Shown here: positions 37,528-46,818 of the stretch, piece by piece
Layout of the letters: every line of letters starts with the position of its first letter
Position numbering within the stretch: position 1 is the first letter of the stretch
DNA from: Hoeflea sp.
Lineage (GTDB): Bacteria; Pseudomonadota; Alphaproteobacteria; Rhizobiales; Rhizobiaceae
Assembly: GCF_002733955.1 (NCBI RefSeq)
Contig: NZ_NVXQ01000001.1
Location: 434,001-498,000, forward strand
Direction of reading: 5' to 3'
Length of the DNA: 64,000 nt
Position numbers and translations under genes: made by a program
Notes under the pieces: generated by a model
Told to the model about the DNA's origin: nothing
Database searches by the model: none
Seen by the model: the letters and a program-made list of their open reading frames with translations, nothing else

Positions 37528-38277
37528 CTACTCCGCCATTCCACCACTGCTGAAAGCAGCAATGATGCTCTTGCGGCGCAGTTCGTCGCCGATCGCGAAG
37601 TGCTGTCGCAGCCGACGATCGGCAGCGTCTCCATCCCCCTCCACGATTGAAAGAAAAACCTGGCGATGAGAGTCCACCAGGTCGTCAATTACCTCCGGCG
37701 TCTTGTGCGTTACCTGACGGCGCTCGACATGGTTCTGCTTGAGCAGTTCCGAGATCGCCTTATAGAGCGTGATCAGCGCCTGGCTGTGGCTCGCCTGAAC
37801 GATGGCCGCATGGAAACGGAAATCGGCCATGCCGCCCTTTTCGGGATCAGACAGGGTGTTGATCAGGGCCGTCAGGCAGCCGCCGATCCGGTCGAGATCG
37901 CTGTCGGTGGCGCGCTCGCAGGCCAGCCGGATGGCCTGACATTCAATCGCCATGCGGGCCTGCATGATGTCTTCGGAGACATTTTGCTCCTGCGCCAAGC
38001 TGAAGGTGAAGAAATTGGTGAGGACGGAGATATCGGCCTTGCCGACAAAGGCGCCGCTGCCGTGCCGGATATCCACCAGGCCGAGCATGGCCAGCGACCG
38101 CATGGTCTCGCGCAAAAGCGGACGACCGACATTGAGCTGGGTGGCCAGATCGCGTTCGGCCGGTAGACGGTCGCCGGTCCTGAGCTCACCGGACAGAACC
38201 TTTTCACGAAAAAACGCAAACACGCGTTCGCTTCCGGTCTGCGGGTCTGAATCTTCTTTTGTGACGGTGTCGTTCAT
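37528..38277 (-). CDS. FadR-type GntR family regulator of the TRAP operon
   Basis: A 249-residue regulator: an N-terminal GntR winged helix (GDRLPAERDLATQLNVGRPLLRETMRSLAMLGLVDIRHGSGAFVG) and a C-terminal FCD domain with metal-binding residues (DFRFHAAIVQASHSQAL...DDLVDSHRQVFLSIVEGD). First gene of the operon, 29 bases before dctP. It likely senses the imported substrate or its product and controls the operon through the palindrome at 38291-38310. Confidence 0.9.
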   Translation of the reverse strand: MNDTVTKEDSDPQTGSERVFAFFREKVLSGELRTGDRLPAERDLATQLNVGRPLLRETMRSLAMLGLVDIRHGSGAFVGKADISVLTNFFTFSLAQEQNVSEDIMQARMAIECQAIRLACERATDSDLDRIGGCLTALINTLSDPEKGGMADFRFHAAIVQASHSQALITLYKAISELLKQNHVERRQVTHKTPEVIDDLVDSHRQVFLSIVEGDGDAADRRLRQHFAIGDELRRKSIIAAFSSGGMAE

Positions 38278-38930
38278 CGGCCTCACCAAGTGGTCTTACC
38301 TCTTTAGACCTTTTTCAAAACCGAGAGTCAAGACCGGAAACACGAGCCCTCACAAATCCCGTTGTGTGGGCACAAACAGCATTTTTTCTTTGTTATGAGA
38401 TTTCACAGTCTAACAAATTGTCCTGACCACTTTCGATCAATTGCGGTGCGTCGGGGAAAACTCCTGCGTTAAACCTTGGCCTGACCGGAGCGGGCTGCTG
38501 GTCGATACGCGAACAGCATGCGGACGCAACCATGTTTCTCCGACCACCTCTCCCCACCGCATAAAGCCTGAAACCAGGAGATATCAGCGCCTTCGGGGAC
38601 TGAAGCCTTTTGCGGACCGCTGTATGGACTTTCGACATGTCTCCAACTGTCAGCGATCTTTGCCGGGGCGCTGGATCCGGAGTTCCGGGTGACGTCGAGT
38701 TCGCTCTCGGCCTTGATCAACAGGGTGGCGACGATCATGATGTTCATTCTGATCGCCCCCTATCTCGCCGGTCTCACCGACGGCGTGGTGTCAGGCAAGG
38801 TCAATCAGGGGTTTTACCCTCGGGTGCTGGTCAGGATGGTGCTGAGCCGACTGGCCGGCGCCGTGTTCGCATAAATCCTGCTGCTGCTCGCCACTCTTCT
38901 GATCGCCGCCGTCACAGACTCGACCTTGCC
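38278..38930. other. Intergenic region upstream of the TRAP operon
   Basis: 653 bases. It contains the operator candidate at 38291-38310 and the decayed reading frame at 38572-38955. The middle, about 38320-38560, shows no convincing gene or hairpin. Confidence 0.45.
38291..38310. promoter_or_regulatory. Candidate FadR/GntR operator
   Basis: Inverted pair ggtct (38292-38296) and agacc (38306-38310), with an inner ggt-ctt-acc, begins 13 bases upstream of the regulator's ATG at 38277. FadR-type proteins bind short dyads of the form TGGTnnnACCA; tggtcttacc fits the left part. Confidence 0.5.
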
Positions 38931-38955
38931 TTACGGCCTGCCCGAGACCGGCTGA
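38572..38955 (+). pseudogene. Decayed membrane-protein reading frame with internal stop
   Basis: From 38572 the frame is open but has no normal start. It gives LQLSAIFAGALDPEFRVT, then INRVATIMMFILIAPYLAGL, TDGVVSGKVNQGFYPRVLVR, a TAA at 38872-38874, and in the same frame a further hydrophobic run ILLLLATLLIAAVTDSTLPYG ending at TGA 38953-38955. A GTG at 38689 could start a 61-residue product. The in-frame hydrophobic continuation suggests a broken membrane gene. Family not recognised. Confidence 0.35.
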
Positions 38956-39437
38956 GGTGTTGGCAGCAGGCGGCAGCGGACCATGGCGGTGGGCGGGTTT
39001 CCGGGGGCGGTGGTGAGAGCCAGCTGCCGGCTCGAGAGCATCTGGATGCCCAAGGTCCGGCTGGTGGTCTTGTTGCCTCTCGCCTTACAGGTGGCTTCAA
39101 GACGTACATAGGGCGACCCGGGCTGGCCTTGCTCGAATGTGCAGGTTTCGGCCGAGCGGCGCATGCTGTCGGGCGTGATGACGGCAAAGCCCTGAAACGC
39201 GGTCTGGTCCATCATCGCGCATTTGTCGCCATCGGTCGCCCAGACGCCGACATAGGGAAGCCGGCTCTGGTTGCGGTCATGGTTGAGCGCGGTCAGCGTG
39301 TCTTCGCGCAGCAGGCTTTGCGGCGGTAGCACCGCCTCCAGATTCACGGCTGGTTTCTTTGCGGAAGGCGGCGGTGGGGCAACACAGCCGGACAGCGCCA
39401 GCGCCATGATGGCGAGTGTGAACTTGGTGCGACTCAT
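38931..39437 (-). CDS. Putative lipoprotein
   Basis: A 168-residue protein with a type II signal peptide: FTLAIMALALSGC, where the lipobox LSGC predicts lipidation of Cys18. After a Pro-rich linker, the mature part has PYVGVWATDGDKCAMMDQT and several Cys. It resembles small rhizobial envelope lipoproteins with a PYVGVWA core. Function is unknown. GGGG lies upstream of the ATG at 39437. Confidence 0.8.
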   Translation of the reverse strand: MSRTKFTLAIMALALSGCVAPPPPSAKKPAVNLEAVLPPQSLLREDTLTALNHDRNQSRLPYVGVWATDGDKCAMMDQTAFQGFAVITPDSMRRSAETCTFEQGQPGSPYVRLEATCKARGNKTTSRTLGIQMLSSRQLALTTAPGNPPTAMVRCRLLPTPQPVSGRP

Positions 39438-39664
39438 AAGGACCCCGGTTGAAGCGTTGCCGCTTTCTGGCCGACCCGTTTGCCGATTTCAAGATTGTTT
39501 GCCGAGATTTGGGCTGCCGGCGCTGTTGCCGCAGCTCATTTCAGGCCGGATTGGCGTCGCAACCTCGAAAAACATCGAAGAGAAGAGCAATGTGCGTCCT
39601 CCGGGATGGCCGGGAACCATAACAAGGCGATGACGGAGCGAACGCAGCCATGGCCGTCATACCG

Positions 39665-40066
39665 TCAGGCCCCGACGTCCGCGTCATAGTGTTTTCTCGC
39701 CGCATCGACCCTGGCAAAATTGTCGCCGGCCCAGATGACGAGGTCCTGCAACGGGGTCAGCATCGATGTGCCCAGCCCGGTCAGCCCATATTCGACGCTT
39801 GGCGGCTTGGTGGCATAGACCTTGCGGTAGACATAGCCGTCGCGCTCGAGGTCGCGCAGCGTCTGGGTCAGCATGCGCTGCGAGATGTCGGGCACCAGAC
39901 GGCGCAGCTCGCCAAACCTGTACGGCTTTTCGCTCAGCGCCAGCAACAGCAAGGTGCTCCATTTGCCGAAGATGCCCTGCATGACCTGGCGCACCGGGCA
40001 ATTCTCCAGCTTGTGGTCGTCCGGCATCATCTTCAAGCGGTCGGAAAACGGGATATGCGCGTCCAT
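39665..40066 (-). CDS. HxlR family regulator (QorR-like)
   Basis: A 133-residue winged-helix regulator with the HxlR signature [63 protein letters not shown]; the Cys of NCPV is the usual redox or electrophile sensor. ATG 40066 follows AAGGAACC. Divergent from a quinone-oxidoreductase-like gene, the same pairing as QorR/QorB, so it probably responds to quinones or disulfide stress. Confidence 0.9.
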   Translation of the reverse strand: MDAHIPFSDRLKMMPDDHKLENCPVRQVMQGIFGKWSTLLLLALSEKPYRFGELRRLVPDISQRMLTQTLRDLERDGYVYRKVYATKPPSVEYGLTGLGTSMLTPLQDLVIWAGDNFARVDAARKHYDADVGA

Positions 40067-40109
40067 GGTGGTTCCTTCAAGGTAACTATCGGCAGCAAAA
40101 CTGCCTTCT

Positions 40110-40139
40110 TTCACATGTCCTTTACATACCATATGTGAA
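40110..40139. promoter_or_regulatory. Inverted repeat between HxlR and QorB-like genes
   Basis: ttcacat (40110-40116) and atgtgaa (40133-40139) with a 16-bp spacer, in the divergent promoter gap. Candidate HxlR operator. Confidence 0.5.
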
Positions 40140-40214
40140 GCAACTCTCAATAAGAGAGCAGCTTGATTTTTGAGACAACGATTTCCGCGATGTCTCCCAT
40201 GAAAGGACAACGAC

Positions 40215-41099
40215 ATGACAGGCAAACTTCTTGTAACCGGCGCTTCAGGCAAGCTTGGCGCAGCGGTGGTGCATCACCTGCTGGACACATTCCATGTGCC
40301 GGCCTCATCGCTCATTGCCGGTTCGCGTGACCCGGCCAGACTCGCCGACATCGCCGCACGCGGTGTCGAAACCCGCGCGGTTGATTTCGATGATGCTGCG
40401 CTTGCAGAAGGTTTCGCGGGCGCGGACCGGGTGCTGATCATCTCCACCGACGCGCTTGATGCCGAAGGCACCCGGCTGCGCCAGCAGCTGGTCGCTGTTG
40501 CTGCGGCGAAATCTGCCGGTGTCAGCCATATCGCCTACACCTCGATGCCGAACCCGGGCGAGGCCAAGGTGCTGTTTGCGCCGGACCACAAGGGCACCGA
40601 AGACGCGATCAAGGCCACCGGCCTCGGCTACACCATCTTCCGCAACAGCTGGTACATGGAAAACCTGATGATGACACTGCCGCAGGCGCTCGCCATGGGT
40701 CAGTGGTTCACCTCGGCAGGCACCGGCAGGATTGCCCATATCGCCCGCGACGACGTGGCCCGTGCGATCGCGGCAAGTCTGGCGAAGGAGGCCTCCGAAA
40801 ACGCTACCTACACGCTGACCGGCCCGGCCGCCCGCACGACGGAGGACATCGCAGCGCTGGTTTCGAAGGTCACCGGCAAGCCGCTGGCCGTTGTGCACGT
40901 CAGCGACGAGCAGCTGGCCCAGGGCATGGAAGGCGCCGGCGTTCCAGCCCCGATGGTGCCGACACTTGTCTCGTTTGACACCAACACGCGGGACGGCAAG
41001 GTCGACATCGTGACCGACGACGCGACCGCGCTTTCGGGCAGCGGGGCGACTTCGCTCGAAGACTTCCTCACCACCGTCAAGCCGGCATTGCTGGGCTGA
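40215..41099 (+). CDS. QorB-like NAD(P)H:quinone oxidoreductase (NmrA fold)
   Basis: A 294-residue atypical short-chain dehydrogenase. Seen: the nucleotide-binding start [45 protein letters not shown], and [19 protein letters not shown], matching QorB (YtfG), which reduces quinones with NADPH. ATG 40215 follows AAAGGA. Controlled probably by the divergent HxlR regulator. Confidence 0.88.
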   Translation: MTGKLLVTGASGKLGAAVVHHLLDTFHVPASSLIAGSRDPARLADIAARGVETRAVDFDDAALAEGFAGADRVLIISTDALDAEGTRLRQQLVAVAAAKSAGVSHIAYTSMPNPGEAKVLFAPDHKGTEDAIKATGLGYTIFRNSWYMENLMMTLPQALAMGQWFTSAGTGRIAHIARDDVARAIAASLAKEASENATYTLTGPAARTTEDIAALVSKVTGKPLAVVHVSDEQLAQGMEGAGVPAPMVPTLVSFDTNTRDGKVDIVTDDATALSGSGATSLEDFLTTVKPALLG

Positions 41100-41195
41100 A
41101 CTAGCACATACCCGGTTGCGCCGTGGTCTTGATCTCCTGCCACGACGCTCGCCTCCCTCTGTCCGCCGTCGACGGAGGGAGGTTGCGAACAGGAC

Positions 41196-41939
41196 TCAGC
41201 CGCAGGCCCTGACAAACCGGCGGACGGTTTCGGCCATGCCGTATTCGAGGGCGTCCGCGGTCAGGCCGTGGCCGATGGAGACCTCGAGAAGCTCCGGAAT
41301 GGCGCGGGCGAGGCCGGGCAGGTTGTCGACGGTGAGATCATGGCCGGCATTGACGCCAAGGCCCAGCTCGGCGGCGATCTTTCCCGAGACTTCCAGTTTC
41401 TTCAGCTCCTCGGCAGCGCGGGCCGGATCGTCATAGGTTCCGCCATAGGGACCGGTGTAGAATTCGACCCGGTCGGCGCCGGTGGTCCTGGCCGCTTCCA
41501 GTGCCGCGCGGCTGGCATCGGGATCGCAAAACAGCGAAACCCGCGCGCCGCCCTTTTTCAGGCGCTGAACCACCGAGCGCAGGAGGTTGCCCTTTCCCTC
41601 GAAATCCCAGCCGTGATCGGAGGTGGCCTGCGATGGATCGTCGGGCACAAGGGTCACCTGCTCGGGCGCATTGGCCTCGACCAGATCGAGGAATTCCTCG
41701 GTCGGGTAGCCTTCCATGTTGAACTCCGCCTGCGGGAACTCGTCGTCAATCAAGGCCCGGATCTCGGGAAGGTCGGCAAAGCGGATGTGACGCTGGTCGG
41801 GACGCGGGTGCACAGTCAGGCCATGGGCGCCGTTTTGCAGCGCGATGCGGCCCAGGCCGGTGACGCTCGGCCAGGGCAGGTCACGGCGGTTGCGCAACAT
41901 GGCGACGGCGTTGAGATTGACGGAGAGTTGAGCAGGCAT
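41196..41939 (-). CDS. pdxJ: Pyridoxine 5'-phosphate synthase
   Basis: A 247-residue TIM barrel that condenses 3-amino-1-hydroxyacetone phosphate with deoxyxylulose phosphate in vitamin B6 synthesis. Seen: [20 protein letters not shown] (phosphate and substrate loop), [58 protein letters not shown] and [16 protein letters not shown] 41939 follows AAGG; the longer reading lacks family similarity. Confidence 0.95.
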   Translation of the reverse strand: MPAQLSVNLNAVAMLRNRRDLPWPSVTGLGRIALQNGAHGLTVHPRPDQRHIRFADLPEIRALIDDEFPQAEFNMEGYPTEEFLDLVEANAPEQVTLVPDDPSQATSDHGWDFEGKGNLLRSVVQRLKKGGARVSLFCDPDASRAALEAARTTGADRVEFYTGPYGGTYDDPARAAEELKKLEVSGKIAAELGLGVNAGHDLTVDNLPGLARAIPELLEVSIGHGLTADALEYGMAETVRRFVRACG

Positions 41940-42025
41940 GGCGACACCTTGGAGATGAACAATCTGACGAGCCACTGGCCCTCAGAGGTTTCCTAAAGCA
42001 TCTGCCTTCGATGTAAAAATGAATT

Positions 42026-42047
42026 TCGGGAAAGCCTGCATTCCCGA
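42026..42047 (-). terminator. Weak terminator-like hairpin
   Basis: tcgggaa (42026-42032) and ttcccga (42041-42047) with an 8-base loop, followed on the minus strand by an AT-rich stretch with several T. About 90 bases past the stop of the gene at 42134-42409. Confidence 0.4.
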
Positions 42048-42133
42048 TTTCGATCAGTGGCCGCTGTTGCGGTCCAGACGGGGCATGACCCCGCCTGATC
42101 CCGTTCGGAAAAGAGCGGAACCATGCCTCAAGT

Positions 42134-42409
42134 TCAGATCTTGCCGCGCCGCAGCCGGGTCGAATAATCCTTGATGTCGGCATCGTAGTTCTCGATCATG
42201 CGGCGCTGGCGTTTCTTGCCGATCCTGAGCGCGCCCCAGAAGAACAGCAATGCAATCAGGCCAATCAGGACAAAGATCGGCCCGCCAAGATCCTTCGGAT
42301 CCGAGGAGCCGAAGACCTGCACCAGCGCGTTCTTGAAGTCGAAAGCATGGGCGGGCATTGCGGTGACCAGCAAGGCAGGCAATGCAGCAATGGCGGACAG
42401 AGGTCGCAT
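42134..42409 (-). CDS. Small membrane protein with signal peptide
   Basis: A 91-residue protein: signal peptide (LSAIAALPALLVTAMPAHA), a short extracytoplasmic part, one membrane helix (GGPIFVLIGLIALLFFWGAL) and a very basic cytoplasmic tail (RIGKKRQRRM). No family recognised. ATG 42409 was chosen because AAGGATG lies upstream at a usable distance; ATG 42418 is too close to it. Confidence 0.65.
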   Translation of the reverse strand: MRPLSAIAALPALLVTAMPAHAFDFKNALVQVFGSSDPKDLGGPIFVLIGLIALLFFWGALRIGKKRQRRMIENYDADIKDYSTRLRRGKI

Positions 42410-42579
42410 GAGCTTCATCCTTGTTCAGATAATCCGGCATCACCCTAGCGCAAGTTCGTTAAGGAACTGGGCATTTCCCACTCGCTTGGCGAGATGCTTG
42501 CTCCAACCGGTGCGCGGGCCTACCATCCGCCTGAGCGCAAGGGAGGCTTGCCAGAATCCGGCGGCTTGGGAGCGGAATA

Positions 42580-43776
42580 ATGATCTTCATCAGCACGGCC
42601 CGGAACGGCGACAGAATCGAATACCGCGACAACAAACGCTGGCTTTGGGTTCTCTCGGTGCTGTCGCCGTCGCTGCCGGGGCTGGCGGCCCTGACCTATC
42701 TCATGACCGGTAACGCCTGGTGGACGCTTGCGCCGCTGGCTTTCTACTACGGGGTCTACATTGTCGGCGACCACCTGGTCGGCACCGATCCGAACAACCC
42801 GCCCGAGGAGGTGGTCGAGGCGATGGCTTCGGACCAATATTACCGGGTGCTGCTGTTTCTTTCGGTGCCGGTGTTCTGGTTTTCGTTCCTGGCCTGCGCA
42901 ATCGCGGCGGGCCAGTCCGATACGCCGGTCTGGGGCTGGCTCGGCTTGGTGGTCGCCGCGGGCGTGAGTTCAGGCACGGCCATCACCGTCGGGCACGAGC
43001 TCGGCCACAAGCCCAACCGGCTCGACCAGTGGGGAGCCAAATTCGCCAATGCGGTGTCGGGCTACGGCCATTTCTGCATCGAGCACAATCGCGGCCACCA
43101 CGTCCATGCCGCCACCCCGGAGGACCCCGCCTCCGCCCGGCTTGGGGAAAGCCTGTGGCGCTTCGCATTGCGCGAGATCCCCGGCACGGCCCGGCGCGGC
43201 TGGCAGATGGAGCGGGCGCGGCTTGAACGCAAGGGCCTGCCGTTCTGGCACTGGCGCAACGACATCCTGCAGGGCTATGCCATCACGCTGGTGGCTGACG
43301 GGCTGCTGATCGCGGCCTTCGGCTGGACCATGCTGACGTTCTTGTTTTTGCACAATCTGATCGGCTGGTTTCACCTGACGACGGCCAACTATATCGAGCA
43401 TTACGGGCTCAAGCGGGAGCTCAAAGCCGACGGGCGCTATGCACCATGCGAGCCGCGGCATTCGTGGAACACCAGTCACATCATTTCCAACCTGATGCTG
43501 TTTCACCTTCAGCGGCATTCCGATCACCATGCCAATCCGCTCCGACCCTACCAGGCGCTGCGGTCGTTTGAGGACCTTCCGACCTTGCCGTCGGGCTATC
43601 CCGGCACCTTTCTGCTGGCATCGTTTCCATCGCTGTGGTTCCGGGTGATGGACCCGAAAGTGATGGCCTGGGCCGGGGGCGACCTTGGCAAGACCAACCT
43701 GGATCCGTCGCGGGCCAAGGACTACGAGGCGCGCTGGCCTGGCCCGGTTGCGCAGGCACAAGCGGCTGCAGAATGA
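42580..43776 (+). CDS. alkB: Alkane 1-monooxygenase
   Basis: A 398-residue di-iron membrane hydroxylase that oxidises medium-chain n-alkanes to 1-alkanols using rubredoxin. All histidine boxes are present: HELGHK (from His139), EHNRGHHVH (from Glu168), NYIEHYGL and LQRHSDHHA (His about 313). About six hydrophobic segments. No rubredoxin or rubredoxin reductase gene lies nearby, so electron partners must be elsewhere. The stop overlaps the start of the HD-domain gene. Confidence 0.94.
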   Translation: MIFISTARNGDRIEYRDNKRWLWVLSVLSPSLPGLAALTYLMTGNAWWTLAPLAFYYGVYIVGDHLVGTDPNNPPEEVVEAMASDQYYRVLLFLSVPVFWFSFLACAIAAGQSDTPVWGWLGLVVAAGVSSGTAITVGHELGHKPNRLDQWGAKFANAVSGYGHFCIEHNRGHHVHAATPEDPASARLGESLWRFALREIPGTARRGWQMERARLERKGLPFWHWRNDILQGYAITLVADGLLIAAFGWTMLTFLFLHNLIGWFHLTTANYIEHYGLKRELKADGRYAPCEPRHSWNTSHIISNLMLFHLQRHSDHHANPLRPYQALRSFEDLPTLPSGYPGTFLLASFPSLWFRVMDPKVMAWAGGDLGKTNLDPSRAKDYEARWPGPVAQAQAAAE

Positions 43777-44357
43777 GCATGACGCCGACAGCCGACCGGA
43801 TCGCGGCAATCCTCGGTTTTCTCGACGAGGCCAACCGGCTCAAGGACACGCTGCGCAGTGGCCACACGCCGCAAGGACGACAGGAAAGCACCGCCGAACA
43901 CAGCTGGAGGCTCTGCCTGCTTGCGATCCTGCTCGGTGACACGCTCGAAGGCGTGGACCTGCTCCGGCTGATCAAGATCTGCATTGTGCACGATCTCGGC
44001 GAGGCGATTTCCGGGGATGTACCGGCAACCGACCAGCGGGCCGGCGATGACCGCGCCGCCCGGGAACGGGCCGACCTTGTGACGCTGTGCGCTCCCCTGC
44101 CCGATGATCTGAAGGCCGAGATGATCGCCCTGTGGGACGAGTATGCGGCGGCGCAGACGCCGGAAGCCGTGGTGGCAAAGGGTCTCGACAAGATCGAAAC
44201 CATGCTGACCCATTCCACCGGCAGCAACCCGGCGGATTTCGACTATGGCTTCAATCTGAGCTACGGCGTGGAAGCGACCGACCGGCACCCGCTGCTGGCC
44301 AGCATTCGCAGCCATGTCGACGCCCGAACCCGCAGGCGCGCGTCAGAAGAAGGCTGA
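43773..44357 (+). CDS. HD domain phosphohydrolase (YfbR/HDDC2-like)
   Basis: About 194 residues. The HD metal ligands are seen: His in ESTAEHSWRLCLLAILL, HD in IVHDLGEAISGDVPATDQ, and the later Asp in KGLDKIETMLTHS. This pattern matches 5'-deoxynucleotidases of the YfbR/HDDC2 type, which remove phosphate from nucleoside monophosphates. ATG 43773 overlaps the alkB stop (ATGA), so the two are translated together; the functional link to alkane oxidation is not obvious. Confidence 0.85.
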   Translation: MSMTPTADRIAAILGFLDEANRLKDTLRSGHTPQGRQESTAEHSWRLCLLAILLGDTLEGVDLLRLIKICIVHDLGEAISGDVPATDQRAGDDRAARERADLVTLCAPLPDDLKAEMIALWDEYAAAQTPEAVVAKGLDKIETMLTHSTGSNPADFDYGFNLSYGVEATDRHPLLASIRSHVDARTRRRASEEG

Positions 44358-44378
44358 AACCAGAACTGTGGAAACTGC

Positions 44379-44407
44379 CCCGGTTGAAACCTGGTGTTTC
44401 AACCGGG
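44379..44407. terminator. Perfect 12-bp hairpin between convergent genes
   Basis: cccggttgaaac (44379-44390) and gtttcaaccggg (44396-44407) around a five-base loop, between the convergent HD-domain and chemoreceptor genes. It lacks a T run, so termination may be inefficient or protein-assisted. Confidence 0.5.
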
Positions 44408-44431
44408 TAGCGCAGCCTGCAACGGCCTATC

Positions 44432-45937
44432 TCAGGCTACCTTTGCGAGCCCCGACTGGACAAGCGTCTGCCTGGACTGGGTCGAGACCGTGAAGCGCGA
44501 TGCCAGTTCGGCAAGCGTCTGGTTGATGCCAAGCAGGTTCTGGGTGGCGGCGTTGGTCTGCTCCACCATTGCCGCGTTCTGCTGGGTAATCTGATCCATT
44601 GCATTCACGGAGCTGTTGATCTCGGAGATCCCGGTGCTCTGCTCCTGGGCAGCCTGGGAGATCGTGGCAAAGTGCTCGCTGATGATCTGAACCTGGCTGC
44701 CGATACTGCCGAGCGCGTCGCCGGTCTTGTTGACCAGTTCGACACCGGTGAGAACGTCGTTGAAGGACGCCTCGATCAGTTCCTTGATTTCCCGGGCCGC
44801 CGAGGCCGAGCGTTGCGCCAGTTCCCGGACTTCCTGTGCGACAACGGCAAATCCCCTGCCAGCCTCGCCGGCGCGAGCGGCTTCGACACCCGCGTTGAGT
44901 GCCAGCAGGTTGGTCTGGAACGAGATCTCGTCAATCACGGTGATGATCTGGGTGATCTTCTTCGAGGATTCCTCGATCTTTCCCATGGCCGCAATGGCTT
45001 CGGTTACGGTGTGACCGGACTGCGTGGCCTGCTCGGAGGTCTGGCTCACCACCTCCCGGGCTTGCTTGGTGCGCTCGGAGGATTGTTGGGAAATCGTGGT
45101 GATCTGCTCGAGTGCGGCCGCGGTCTGTTCAAGTGCCGCGGCCTGCTGCTCGGTGCGGCGGGCCATGTCATCGGTTGCGCCGGAGAGTTCGCGGGTGTCA
45201 CTGGCCGACTGGCTGATCGCCGAAGAGATATCAAGAAACGCCTCGTTCAGCTTCGACACGGCGGTGTTGAACTTGCTTTTGAGCGCGTCAAAATCCGAGC
45301 CGAGATCCTGCGAGATCGAAGCACGCAGATCGCCTTTGGCCAAAATGCTCAAGGCGTCTTCCAGTGCCGCCAACGCCCTGTCCTGCTCGGCCTTCCGGCG
45401 CTGGCGTTCGCGTTCAGCCCTGGCACGCTCCTCGCTCAATTCGTCCAGATACACGGATATTGCGTAATCCATGTCGATCATCGCGGCCTTGATCACGGCA
45501 GCGACGCCCTTGCCCGCCTTTTCAGCCTTCTTGCCGGTCCCGAAGCCTTTCAACTCGGTCGCAATGATGCGGGTCACGAGCTCTTCAAGGATCAGCGAAT
45601 AACCGCCGATGTACCATTTCGGCTCAAGCCCGAGTTTCGCATGGACCTTGCCAATGCGCGTAACCCCTTCGATGTAGGCGTCATCAAATTTTCCCGTCGC
45701 GATGATGCCCCAGTGCCCCACCTGCTTTTGCTTGGCGTGCTCGATATGGGATGCATCGCGGAAATGGCGTGCTGTTTCCGGATTGGATTTGGCCTGGGAA
45801 TAGAACCGGTCCAGCGCCGGTCCGACAGACTGCTCGATCTGCGGTTTGAGCGCAGAGAGCAAGTCCCTTTGTGCCTTGTCCATACCGACGAAGGCCAGTT
45901 TCCGTGAAATCTCATTTCGTCCCGAATTTTCGCTCAT
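44432..45937 (-). CDS. Globin-coupled methyl-accepting chemotaxis protein
   Basis: A 501-residue soluble chemoreceptor. The N-terminal protoglobin domain (residues about 10-165) has the proximal-His region GKVHAKLGLEPKWYIGGYSLI. A coiled coil (LSEERARAERERQRRKAEQDRA) and HAMP-like segment follow. The signalling domain has the tip QTNLLALNAGVEAARAGEAGRGFAVVAQEVRELAQRSA. No membrane helix. It resembles the aerotaxis receptor HemAT and rhizobial McpY, so it probably senses oxygen or NO. Confidence 0.92.
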   Translation of the reverse strand: MSENSGRNEISRKLAFVGMDKAQRDLLSALKPQIEQSVGPALDRFYSQAKSNPETARHFRDASHIEHAKQKQVGHWGIIATGKFDDAYIEGVTRIGKVHAKLGLEPKWYIGGYSLILEELVTRIIATELKGFGTGKKAEKAGKGVAAVIKAAMIDMDYAISVYLDELSEERARAERERQRRKAEQDRALAALEDALSILAKGDLRASISQDLGSDFDALKSKFNTAVSKLNEAFLDISSAISQSASDTRELSGATDDMARRTEQQAAALEQTAAALEQITTISQQSSERTKQAREVVSQTSEQATQSGHTVTEAIAAMGKIEESSKKITQIITVIDEISFQTNLLALNAGVEAARAGEAGRGFAVVAQEVRELAQRSASAAREIKELIEASFNDVLTGVELVNKTGDALGSIGSQVQIISEHFATISQAAQEQSTGISEINSSVNAMDQITQQNAAMVEQTNAATQNLLGINQTLAELASRFTVSTQSRQTLVQSGLAKVA

Positions 45938-46143
45938 TGTCGCTTCTCAACTCCTGTGCCTTGAGTGAGGGGCGTCCAATGTGCCGTTGCCAGGGCTTAC
46001 AACAAGATCTTCATGGTCTCGTAACCATGTCTAATTCGGCATTGCTAATAAGTGTTAAAAAGATTTTGTGACATGTTGCACATCGTGGTGTGACGCCGCC
46101 TGAGCCCCGCTTGGCATACCGTCGGCGCCCTCGTGAAGGCGTG

Positions 46144-46818
46144 TCATCCCGGCTTGACGGCGAGCCAGATCATGTGCCGGGCGCCGCGCTTTTTCGTGCT
46201 CGCGCGGGTCGGCATCTCGGTGACCTGGAAACTGGCCTGTTTCAGCCGCCGGGTGAAGGCCGCATCGGGCGCGGATGACCACACGGAGAAGACGCCGCCC
46301 GGCGCCAGCGCACGATAGGCGGCGCCCAGCCCGGCGGCTGAGTAGAGCGCGTCATTGCCCTGCCGGGTCAGGCCGTCGGGGCCATTGTCGACATCGAGCA
46401 GGATGGCGTCCCAGTCACCGCTCGCGGTGCGGATCAGTTCGCCGACGTCCCCCCGATGCACGCTGACACGCGGATCATCAAGACAGCCGTCAAAGACTTC
46501 GGCCATCGGGTCTTTCGCCCAGGCGATGACCTGCGGCACCAGTTCGGCAACCGAGATATGGGCATCCGCCGGCAATGCGGCCAGGGCGGCGCGCAAGGTG
46601 AACCCCATCCCGAGCCCGCCGATCAGCATGCGCGGTGCGGCCCTGCCCGCAAGCTTTTCAGCCGCGAGCCTGGCCAGCGCCTCCTCCGAGCCGCTCAGCC
46701 GGCTGTTCATCAGCTCGTTGGTACCAAGCATGATGGAAAATTCGGCACCGCGGCGCATCAGCTTGAGCTCGACGCCGTCTTCGAGTTGAACGGCGTCTAA
46801 CCGTTTCCAGGGAATCAT
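46144..46818 (-). CDS. Spermidine synthase-like methyltransferase-fold protein
   Basis: About 224 residues. The core has the nucleotide-binding motif RMLIGGLGMGFTLRAALAALPADAHISVAELVPQVIAWA and DWDAILLDVDNGPDGLT, like SpeE without its N-terminal domain. The start of the core (EFSIMLGTNELMNSRLSGSEEALARLA) matches a rhizobial family labelled spermidine synthase. Actual substrate unknown. ATG 46818 (MIPWKRLD) fits the family start; readings up to 47010 are Arg/Cys-rich and unlikely. Confidence 0.85.
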   Translation of the reverse strand: MIPWKRLDAVQLEDGVELKLMRRGAEFSIMLGTNELMNSRLSGSEEALARLAAEKLAGRAAPRMLIGGLGMGFTLRAALAALPADAHISVAELVPQVIAWAKDPMAEVFDGCLDDPRVSVHRGDVGELIRTASGDWDAILLDVDNGPDGLTRQGNDALYSAAGLGAAYRALAPGGVFSVWSSAPDAAFTRRLKQASFQVTEMPTRASTKKRGARHMIWLAVKPG

